From Sinohyriopsis cumingii (taxonomy: Eukaryota; Mollusca; Bivalvia; Unionida; Unionidae): DNA of 64,000 nt. The notes beneath the pieces are model-generated. The model saw only the letters and a program-made list of their open reading frames with translations, was not told the DNA's origin and made no database searches. Position numbers and translations under genes: made by a program. The stretch lies in assembly GCA_028554795.2 (NCBI GenBank), contig CM068826.1:102054346-102118345 (forward strand), given 5' to 3'. Position 1 is the stretch's first letter. Each line of letters opens with the position of its first letter. Of the stretch, positions 25,756 to 37,700 are shown in pieces.

Positions 25756-28700
25756 ATCATAAGGAAATGTGCAGTGTAATAAAAAATATATTAGTTTTTG
25801 TTTAATAACTCTCATTTCAAGAAGAGTTTACCTTAAATTGTTTCCAGGGGACATAATTTTTCAAGAAGAGTTTCCAGGGGACATAATTTTTCTTGCCCAA
25901 CTAGCCTGAAGAGCTAAAGAGCATTGTTGGGCAAGTAAAATATGTAATCAGGGCAAATTTGAAACAGAAAAAGAATACACATTCACATTTTGTGACCATT
26001 TTCCTGAATTATTCTTGCCAGACTAGTGGGCTAAAACTGGAATCATTGTCCCTAGCAGCCTTAATTCCTGCAAGTCATTGTTTCAGAACTTGGCACCATG
26101 ATGCACACCTGTGAAGATGATCTAGTGTGCAAGTGTACCAATGAAAAGGTGCCATACTTCAATGCACCAGTATATTTGGAAAATAAGCAACAGATTGGGA
26201 AAGTGGATGAGATTTTTGGACCAATCACAGATTTTGTATCCTTTTCTATCATAGAATGTGTTTGCATGTGTAAGACAAATTTTGATACAGCAATTGTTAT
26301 AAAACATTAATTGTGATTTTTATTTAAGCATATCTCATACATGTACTCAGTGTCAAAATAAGCGTCATGTTTTTCATATCTGTTTACTGCTGAATCTCTT
26401 ACAACAAAAGGGAGATAAATGCCCTCGGTAGTTATAGAGCTGTTTTTTTTAAATGATGTTTACTGGCTAACTTGAAATCTTTAGTCTTTTCTAAATACTA
26501 AACACTTTCTAAGGCATTTCATACATGCCACCTTTCTTGACAATGTTGGTGGTGGTGGACATCAAGACTAAACAAAAGTAGGCTTTGTTGTCCCAGGGGG
26601 AGGGTGTGGTGGGTCACTGTGTGACTTAAGTAATCACAAGGTTCCTGTGCAGGTCTGGAATTCTGGAAAAAAGTCTTAAATTTGAAAACTGCTTTTCCGG
26701 CCTTGAAAAGGTCAGAAATTTAAAAAAAAATGACTTAAAAGTCTGGGAAAAGTCTTAAAATTTTGTTGTTCCCATTCACATGATGTCATTAACACTCTTT
26801 CCCTTCACTGAGTTTAATTGTCATATTTGGTCCTGGACAAGACATTCTGTCATAGTTTGAACCATGCATGGAGGAAGGTTTACAAATGCATGTTTAACAA
26901 TAAGGGCTACCTACACAGTCCTAAAGGCCAAATCCTTGTGCAGTTCATATTAGATAATTCAGTTCAGCAAATAGGCCTACTGGCTGATGATAGTGATGGC
27001 AGTTTATTTTAAAGCTATGAATTACATCAAATTATTGGAGCCAGAAAAGTGTTATAAGTGAGCACTTTAGCTGATTGCTTGATTGAAATTGAACTTTGAA
27101 CTGAGTGGATCATGCATGTAATCAGAACTGGAACTAACTTCATTTTGAAAGCTCGAAAATATACTACACTGCAAATGTCTGTAAATTGTTTGACCAAAAT
27201 CAACACACCATATAACAAATTCATAACTTTCAAACAATAGATATGTAATTTCAGTACGTCTGGTCACCAGCATAAGAGATTAACTCTAATTCTTGAGGAG
27301 TGTTTTAATATATTGCTTGTATATTTCTTTTACTAATCACTTTACCGGTAGAAGAATGAGTGCAATTTAAACAATGAATAGTAACATAGATTTATATTCT
27401 TTGATTAACATGGATTATGTTTTTTGTTTCAGAGTAAATCAATGCAAGGTGAATTCTAATGTACACTCTGGAATGATTTACCACAAAATTATCCTAGATA
27501 TGAATAACATGGGGATATGTTTTCAGTGTGTTCTGAATTCACTTGAAGAAATGCAGGGATATCACAAATTTATTTAATTTAGTGTACTATAAAAAGTGTT
27601 TATATTTTAATGTTTGCAAGTTCCCAAAGTCCAGAAAATTGTGATTTCAATTTTTAATCCGCTTTTTGTGTAATATCTTAAGGTTTATGAGTGGAAAGAG
27701 AAAACAAGAACTTTAATATGTAATAATGAGGGTAAATCCAAAAATGTTTACTGTTCTCCTTAAAAATACATAATTCAAAATACCTTGACCATAGATACAT
27801 ATATCCTTATAAGGGTCCAGATCAATTTCACAAATAATCTAAAAATAAAATTACGAAGTAAATATATTTATTTGATCAAAATACCACTTTCAGAACAAGT
27901 AATTTAAGAAAGAGGAACGTATGCAGAGCTTATGTTAGTAAACAATCTTTGTTTGGAGCTAAAGTATCAAAAAGGCATTACCCATTAGCAGTGAAAAAAT
28001 GTACATAATAAACACAAAGAACAGTTTCCAAAACTTGGTCCAGCTGGCTAAGCTAGCTATGTATATGCTCCATCAGCACAGGTGTCTCAGCATAGAACAG
28101 TAGTCATACACTGGTGAGAAACAGATTTAGCTTAGAAAAAACAGATAAATGCTTATGCAGCTAGAGGTGACATCTTTTAAAGATTTTGATTTCATAAGGA
28201 CTCTAACAGAGTGTAGCTAGAAGAAAGATAGATATCGTAGTGTTAGGTATATAGTGAACTATGGCCATTTCGTCCTCTGATTCCATTTTGTTCTACTTCC
28301 CCCCCCCCTTTATTTTTGTAACAAGTGGGTACCCCCCCAATTAGATAACATCCAGGCAGCATTTGTGAAGTGAAAGTACTGGATCTGCAGCTGTAGAAGA
28401 AAGTATAGGAGCTAAATGGTTAACATCTGGGTTACAATGACTTCCTTTTTAAATATAATTTCCCTTTCATATTACATTTATTTATTTCTGTATTGGTTTT
28501 ATGTTTGTTTCTTGTATTTAAATTAGTAACTAAAGCAGAACACTTAATACCCTGAGTAGCCACTGAAAACTGGTCATTGAAAAGTCACTGAATTTCAGAT
28601 CTGTATTAGCCTTGTTTCATGGATTATTTTATTAATTAAGTTTTATGTTATGCTATTGAGTTTTCATTTTAATTTTGTTGATTTTATTTGATGTCACATT

Positions 28701-31700
28701 CTTGGACCAATCTTTTTGTGTGCCACTGTGGACCTGTTTTTTAAAGAATGCCTGGACATTGTGTTTATAACCCTTGTGGGAAGAAGCTGATGACTTCAAA
28801 GCCTGGATAGGGCCTTCCAGACTTAAGACTTAAAAGCCTGGATAGGTCCTTCCAGATTTAAGACTAAAGCATCTTGTCAGCTATGCAGGTCAATACACTT
28901 GTCACATTATTAGGTCTGGAATTTGTTGTTGTTGTAGGATTTAATGCCATTTTTCAACACATGATAGGCTATATATGGTGGCCAGTATTAATGGTGGAGG
29001 AAGAACCCGGGAAAACCTTGGAAAGAACCACCAACCCACAAGAAGCTACTGGCAAGCTTTCTCACATACCCAGACTGGCTGAACCTGAGACTCAAACCCA
29101 CACAGACAGAGGTGAGATGGCAGTGATCTGTAACGGAGAGTGCTTTAGACCACTTGGCCACTTGGGGCCCACCTTCTTTTTGGTCTGGAAAAGGTCTTAA
29201 ATCTTTCTCTAAATTTGTGGCGGGAACCATGTAATCAGCATTGTACAGTTGAGAATATGTATATATAGTCATATAAGCCTGCAGAAAAACATTGGAAATT
29301 CAGTATGAATACAAGAAAGTTAAATACTTGAAGCATTTAATACACTTCAAAACAAAACTTGCTGATTTTGTATTTTCATACATATCATCACCACTCACAT
29401 ATACACACAAATACACAATCATAGCTGTACAGACCTAAACTAAATTAGAAATATATTGATGGAACATGGATGCTTCTCCACAATGACTGAAATGACCTAA
29501 ATGCAGTAATGAATTGTGGGTAAAACATGTCCCAACAGCTATCTTGCTGGGGCAAAACAGTATAATGGTTCTGCCACTGTAATCCATTATCAAATAAGAT
29601 CAGAATTCTGTCAGTATGCACTTTCCATATTTTCTGATTTATTCTTGAATTACTCCAAATTGTAACCATATGCTGTACATTGGCATATGTACATCGCAGT
29701 TCTAGATACAGACTGTGCTAGACAGTGGAATATATACTTGTAGATACAGACTTTGCTGGACAGTGGAGTATATACTTGTAGATACAAACTTTGCTGGACA
29801 GTGGAGTATATACTTGTAGATACAGACTTTGCTGGACAATGGAGTATGTACTTCTAGATACAGACTTTGCTGGACAGTGGAGTATGTACTTGTAGATAGA
29901 TACTTTGCTGGACAGTGGAGTGTGTACTTCTAGATACAGACTTTGCTGGACAGTGGAGTATGTACTTGTTGATACAGACTTTGCTGGACAGTGGAGTATG
30001 TACTTGTATATACAGACCTTTGCTGGACAGTGGAGTATATACTTGTAGATACAGACCTTTGCTGGACAGTGAAATATGTACTTGTAGATGCAGACTTTGC
30101 TGGACAGTGGAGTATGTACTTGTAGATAGATACTTTGCTGGACAGTGGAGTATGTCTTGTAGATAGATACTTTGCTGGACAGTGGAGTATGTCCTTGTAG
30201 ATACAAACTTTGCTGGACAGTGGAGTATATACTTGTAGATAGATATTTTGCTGAACAGTGGATTATGTACTTCTAGATACAGACTTTGCTGGACAGTGGA
30301 GTATGTACTTCTACATACAGATTTTGCTGGACAGTGGAGTATGTACTTGTAGATACAGACTTTACTGGACAGTGGAGTATGTACTTGTAGATACAGACCT
30401 TTGCTGGACAGTGAAATATGTACTTGTAGATACAGACTTTGCTGGACAGTGGAGTATGTACTTGTAGATTCAGACTTTGTTGGACAGTGGAGTATGTACT
30501 TGTAGATACAGACTTTGCTGACAGTGAAGTGTGTACTTGTAGATAGATACTTTGTTGGACATTGGAGTATGTACTTGTAGATACAGACTTTGCTGGACAG
30601 TGAAATATGTACTTGTAGATAGATACTTTGCTGGGCAGTGGAGTATGTCTTGTAGATAGATACTTTGATGGACAGTGGAGTATGTACTTGTAGATACAAA
30701 CTTTGCTGGACAGTGGGGTATGTACTTGTAGATACAGACTTTACTGGACAGTGGAGTATGTACTTGTAGATAGATAATTTGCTGGACAGTGGAGTATGTA
30801 CTTGTAGATGCAAACTTTGATGGACAGTGGAGTATGTACTTGTAGATTCAGACTTTGCTGGACAGTGGAGTATGTACTTGTAGATACAGACTTTGCTGGA
30901 CAGTGGAGTATGTACTTGTAGATTCAGACTTTGCTGGACAGTGGAGTATGTACTTGTAGATGCAGACTTTGCTGGACAGTGGAGTATGTAATTGTAGAAA
31001 CAGACTTTGAGGCTTTCAAATGATCCTTGGAGGGTTTGAAGGTAATACAAGTTTTATTTGTTTTCATCTTTGTATTCAGTAGAGACCAGTTGGTACTGTT
31101 TGAACAACTTGCCTGAAGATTTTATTATATTTTTCTTTGCATTGAAGATGATCTTTCTACACTTGCACTGCATTGAGGGAGTATCAAACATACAGTGGTA
31201 TGGTAGACGACAGCTGTGTGTGGACATTTTACCTTTAATGAATAATCACTTTCAAACTACCATTCCAAAAACTGAAATAATCATGCTTTGCGTTTTCAGA
31301 ATTACACAACATATGGAGTAAATCTTAAAGAAACATTGCTGCTGATCAAATATTACTAAAAAGCAATTAACATATATGACTTAAGCAGTTTTATACAAGG
31401 CAGAGAAGTGTAATATTTATTGTTTCTTCAATACACATATGATTTACCTAATTTGCAACCAACTGGGCTGTCCCACTTGTACACCTTATTTATGCAAGTT
31501 ATCCAAAATGGATTCTCCCATGGCAGTGCTCAAATGTCCCATGGCAATGCTCAAACAACTAATAATGCTAATCACCATAACTGTTGTCATTGTGTAATTG
31601 GGGGAATGGTGGTTGTTTATTTTTGACCACCTTTGCCTTTTAATTGCCTCTGACATTTATTTATGTAAAATTCCCAGGGTGATAGTAGTGATAGTTTACT

Positions 31701-34700
31701 GTTTACACAGTTGACAGGATATGAACATAGATGACAGTGATGAAAAATGTCTTTATGTTTTCTTGTCTTAATAAGATTTATTGGAAATGGTATTCATGTT
31801 AATACAGTAGTGTTAGGAAATCAGGGACTTGAAAATCACATTTATTGTATGACATACCATGACATGGGAGGTTTGACATGGATGCACATGACCCAGATCG
31901 TGATCCTCATAATGCCAGCAGACTACTAATCATCATCAGCAAAGACCCAGGTAGTGATCCTCATAATGCCAGCAGACTGCTAATCATCATCAGCAAAGAC
32001 CCATGTTGTGATCCTCATAATGCCAGCAAACTGCTAATCATCAGCAGCAAAGACCCAGGCAGTGATCCTCATAATGCCAGCAGACTGCTAATCATCATCA
32101 GCAAAGACCCAGGCAGTGGTCCTCATAATGCCAGCAGACTGCTAATCATCATCAGCAAAGACCCATGTTGTGGTCCTCATAATGCCAGCAGACTGCTAAT
32201 CATCATCTGCAAGGACCCATGTTGTGGTCCTCATAATGCCAGCAGACTGCTAATCATCGTCAGCAAAGACCTAGGCAGTGGTCCTCATAATGCCAGCAGA
32301 CTGCTGATCATCACCAGCAAAGACCCATGTTGTGTTCCTCATAATGCCAGCAGACTGCTAATCATCGTCAGCAAAGACCCAGGCAGTGGTCCTCATAATG
32401 CCAGCAGACTGCTAATCATCATCAGCAAAGACCCATGTTGTGGTCCTCATAATGCCAGCAGACTGCTAATCATCATCAGCAAAGACCGATGTTGTGGTCC
32501 TCATAATGCCAGCAGACTGCTAATCATCGTCAGCAAAGACCCAGGCAGTGGTCCTCATAATTCCAGCAGACGGCTAATCATCATCAGCAAAGACCCAGGT
32601 CATGATCCTCATAATGCCAGCAGACTGCTAATCATCAGCAGCAAAGACCCATGTTGTGGTCCTCATAATGTCAGCAGACTGCTAATCATCATCAGCAAAG
32701 ACCCATGTTGTGGTCCTCATAATGCCAGCAGACTGCTAATCATCATCAGCAAAGACCCTGGTCATGATCCTCATAATGCCAGCTGACTGCTAATCATCAG
32801 CAGCAAAGACCCAGGTCGTGATCCTTATAATGCCAGCAGACTGCTAATCATCATCTGCAAAGACCCATGTTGTGGTCCTCATAATGCCAGCAGACTGCTA
32901 ATCATCATCTGCAAAGACCCATGTTGTGGTCCTCATAATGCCAGCAGACTGCTAATCATCGTCAGCAAAGACCTAGGCAGTGGTCCTCATAATGCCAGCA
33001 GACTGCTAATCATCACCAGCAAAGACCCATGTTGTGTTCCTCATAATGCCAGCAGACTGCTAATCATCATCAGCAAAGACCCAGGCAGTGGTCCTCATAA
33101 TGCCAGCAGACTGCTAATCATCGTCAGCAAAGACCCATGTTGTGTTCCTCATAATGCCAGCAGACTGCTAATCATCATCAGCAAAGACCCAGGCAGTGGT
33201 CCTCATAATGCCAGCAGACTGCTAATCATCGTCAGCAAGGACCCATGTTGTGTTCCTCATAATGCCAGCAGACTGCTAATCATCATCTGCAAGGACCCAT
33301 GTTGTGGTCCTCATAATGCCAGCTGACTGCTAATCATCAGCAGCAAAGACCCAGGTCGTGATCCTTATAATGCCAGGAGACTGCTAATCATCATCTGCAA
33401 AGACCCATGTTGTGGTCCTCATAATGCCAGCAGACTGCTAATCATCATCAGCAAAGACCCATGTTGTGGTCCTCATAACGCCAGAAGACTGCTAATCATC
33501 ATCAGCAAAGACCCATGTTGTGGTCCTCATAATGCCAGCAGACTGCTAATCATCAGCAGCAAAGACCCATGTTGTGGTCCTCATAATGCCAGCAGACTGC
33601 TAATCATCAGCAGCAAGACCCAGGTCGTGATCCTCATAATGCCAGCAGACTGCTAATCATCAGCAGCAAAGACCCATGTTGTGGTCCTCATAATGCCAGC
33701 AGACTGCTAATCATCAGCAGCAAAGACCCAGGTCGTGATCCTCATAATGCCAGCAGACTGCTAATCATCATCAGCAAAGACCCATGTTGTGGTCCTCATA
33801 ATTCCAACTGACTGCTTTGGAAGTTTTAGGCTGCCTTTATAATGATGAGATATTTATATGCTGTACACGACCAAGACATCTTTATCATCAGCAAGTTATT
33901 CATGAATTCATTATGTAGACATGACTACAAATTTACAAATACTTAGGTTGTCATTTTGTGGCAGTAAGTCTTTAAGACAACATAGATGTATCAATTTGCC
34001 ATCATGTCTGCATAATCATGTCAACATTGCAATTAGTAATGAGTCTTGAAGATGTAAACAGAAATATCTGCTTTATTATTTATGCTTTAAAAATATCTCA
34101 CCATGTTAACCATAGTTTAATGCAAGCAGAGACTGCCATTTGTGAACCATGAAGCCCCAGATATTGGTTACTGTAATACCAGCAGACTGGGTCTGTGTTA
34201 ATCATGGAAAGTAAATGGAAAGAACAGTATATGTATTGGTTTGCCGATTTATTATATTATGTCACATCTGCCATTTTGTGCCCCAACTGCTTGCAGCTGA
34301 TGGGAGGGGGTGATTGTATCCTGTCCATCCTAACACGTTTCCTGGTAAGGTTGCAAGAAAACACTCAGAGCAGACAGATACATACAATTTGGTAGGCATA
34401 TTTGTGTGTGCCTGGATTACATTCATTTTTCAGTTTTACACATCTGTGAACTTTTTGGACTAAGATGTTTTGGTCAAAAGTAGGAGGATACATGTTTGAG
34501 AAAGATTAATCTAACTTGCAATAGGGTGCATGTTGTACAGTAGCAAATAAAGCAGGTCTAGACTCTGATGAAGCATCTAAGACGCAGTGTGAGATGAATG
34601 GTACACAAGAGTTTTTATCTACTCTTTCACATGTACATTGTATGTGTCATGTCATACTGTTTGTTTTGTACATGAGGAAAAAAAGAAACACCCATTTCAT

Positions 34701-37700
34701 CTATTGTACAATTGGAGTTGTTTATTTTTAGCATCAAGCAATCAATTTATTTGTACACTACCATTTATGGTTGGTATAGTAACAAAATATTTATGATTAT
34801 TTGGAACTGCATTACAATTCCTTAATGTTCATAGATGTTTTCTGTTAAACTGTCGGATGACATGAAGGCCAAGTCTTTTACCAAAAACTCGAAGGTAAGA
34901 AATTTTAACAAATTTCATTTCATACCCACCCAAATAAAACTGTTGGATGTTGACTATGTGGGTCTTTTGAATTTTGATTTTGCATATGGAAGATTTTTTT
35001 TATATTTTAGAATACAAGATTTCAAGTTTCTGTCTTGGACACTTTTTCTTCCTTCAAGGAAAAAAAATTCAAAATTGTACTTGGCAAATTATAATAAAGA
35101 TGTATTTCTGCAAAAGCAAGACCATCCTGTTTCAAAGTATACAGTTATCATAAAGAAAGACTATCATGTATTAAAGTATAAAATTATAATAAAGCAAGGC
35201 TGTGTCATGTATTAAAGTATAAATTATAATAAAACAAGGCTGTATCATGTATTAAAGTATAAATTATAATAAAACAAGGCTGTATCATGTATTAAAGTAT
35301 AAATTATAATAAAGCAAGGCTGTATCATGTATTAAAGTTTAAATTATAATAAAACAAGGCTGTATCATGTATTAAAGTATAAAATTATAGTAAAGCAAGG
35401 CTGTATCATGTATTAAAGTATAAATTATAATAAAGCAAGGCTGTATCATGTATTAAAGTATAAATTATAATAAAGCTAGGCTGTATCATGTATCACAGTT
35501 TTAACTTATCTTAAAGCAAGGCTGTATCATGTATCACATTTTTTACTTATCTTAAAGCAAGGCAATGTCCTGTAAAACAATTTAAAATAATCCCAAACCA
35601 AGGCTGTATCCTATGTAAAAGTTAAAAATTACACAAAAGCAAGGGGCTGTATCCTGTATCATAGTAAAAAATTATCCTTAACAAGAAATAGTTTTTAAAA
35701 GCTTATGTTTAGTTGCCTTGTGTTTGTGATCTGTTGATTATGCTAATTTGATATGTACTGATGTAAGTTATGTAATCATTCTGTAATATCAAGTCATTTT
35801 AGAACTCAACTTGAAAATTGTATGAGGGCTATTCCATTTAAATATACATGGTACCCAGGAAAGGCAGATTTAAAAAAATATATACCAGGGTACATTGATT
35901 CAGAGTTCATATTAAAATGATAAGAAAATTCTAAATTGCATCAATATGTGAGTACGCTACTTTAAAAGTGCCTTCCCTGGGTCCCATGTATGTTTTAATG
36001 GAAAAGTCATTATTATTGTTAGTTTTTTAATGAAAAAAATCAGTGGTTCCTAACATTTATCAGTTTTCTTTAATAATTTTTGGACATTTACAAGTAAGAT
36101 ACTTTAAATCAGTATTTCATTTCATTGGATTACAACTATGCACTGAAAAGCATATTTTACTTCATTACTTTCAGTTTTATGTTGATCCTGCAAAGTTACT
36201 TCCCCTTGCTAGGTTTCTCCCTCGGCCTCCAGGACAAAGAGGAAGAGTAGGGAAGTTTGACAGAGGGGGTAGAGGAGGTATAGTAACCATTTTATGTAGA
36301 ATAATGACATTGCATGGATTTTTCTGGTTTTTCTGAAGTCAGTATATGGGTCAGAGGAATATAAAAAAAATCCATATATAATCAGTCACATGGTTATTTT
36401 GTCAATAGCAGACTGCAGATATTTCAGTTGCTTTAATTCTAGTTTTGTTTTGATACTTGTCATTTAAATGTTCCATTTTATATGCCCCTTCTAAGGAAGT
36501 ATGTATTATATTATGCTGGTGTCTGTTCATTCATATAACCTCCATATGTCTGTTCCCTGTTTCATTTCTGCACATTAACTCCAATTCTTCATGATTTAAA
36601 ATGTACATATGTAAGTGGCTTGCACCTGTAACAGTGAAGAAACTTTTTGATTTTGCACTCAAGAGGTATAGGACCAGGATCACAGTTGTTGAAAGGAGGA
36701 ACAGTCTTTTCATGCATCAACATGACTTGTATACCAGATTCTGTGACCAAACTATGTAAATGGTTTGCATTTGAGATAAGAAAGGCACTTGTTGATTTTT
36801 GGGGTCAAAGGTCAAACTCTTGGGTCAAGAAGGCAAAGGTAAAAGTCGTATTGACTTCAAGAAGACAGAAATTTCTAAACAATATCTTAAGGTATTTATT
36901 ACCCACTTTGACCAAACTTTCTGGATGGCTTGCATTTCCTTTAATACACCTGTTCATTGTGGGGTTAAATGGTCAAATTTTAAGGTCACATGAACTGAAA
37001 TGTGGGAACAATTTCCACAGAACTACTTTAGTTCCCTTTCAAAGGCAGTGACTAAACATTGTTGATGGCTTCCCTCTGAAATGAGTAAGACACCATTTCA
37101 TTTGGGGGTTACAAAGCCAAATGTTGCAGAGGTACTCTGAGAAGGAAAATGGTTCCACAAAATAATTATAGTTGTGTGCCACAGACCATGATGAAACTTG
37201 GTGGAATGCATGTATTTGAGAAAAGAAGGGCATCGTCTGACTTTGAGGTCAGAGGTCAAGTTGACCAAGACCGAAAGAAGAAATTTGGTCAACCACAAAT
37301 TAACATTTAGGGTGTATAATGTGCTGTTTATGGTACCGTTTGTTCTGAATTTGGAATATTGTGGTTAAAGTAAGGAAATACAAAACATTTTTCATGTCAG
37401 AAATTTATGCACTAATTCGTAAAAGAGAAATCATTATTATGGAATACAAATAAATGATATGTGTTATAGTATCTATAAAGCATAGTGAAATCTGATTTGT
37501 CACAATTACATGCTGAAATGCATTAAAACAATAAAGATAACTAAATATTATGGTACCCTCACAGGAACTAACATAATCAGTACACTTTTCTAGGAGGACG
37601 TGGCGGTGGTCGTGGTGGATTTGGAGGTGGTCGTGGTGGAGGTTTTAGAGGTGGCCGTGGTGGAGGAGATCGAGGAGGAGGGGGAGGTTTTAGAGGAGGT

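Noticed and set aside
29718..31050. 398-codon and 162-codon minus-strand ORFs
   Set aside because: They lie wholly in the 38-bp minisatellite, in two frames of the same strand, with no start-specific or domain signal.
31878..32786. 302-codon ORF of 18-residue repeats
   Set aside because: It is a product of the 54-bp array; subtypes change residues freely and the array continues beyond the stop unchanged.
34835..35215. 126-codon ORF starting at GAR1 exon 4
   Set aside because: Only the first 20 codons are exon; the rest reads through the intron 4 donor at 34895 into the 40-bp array.
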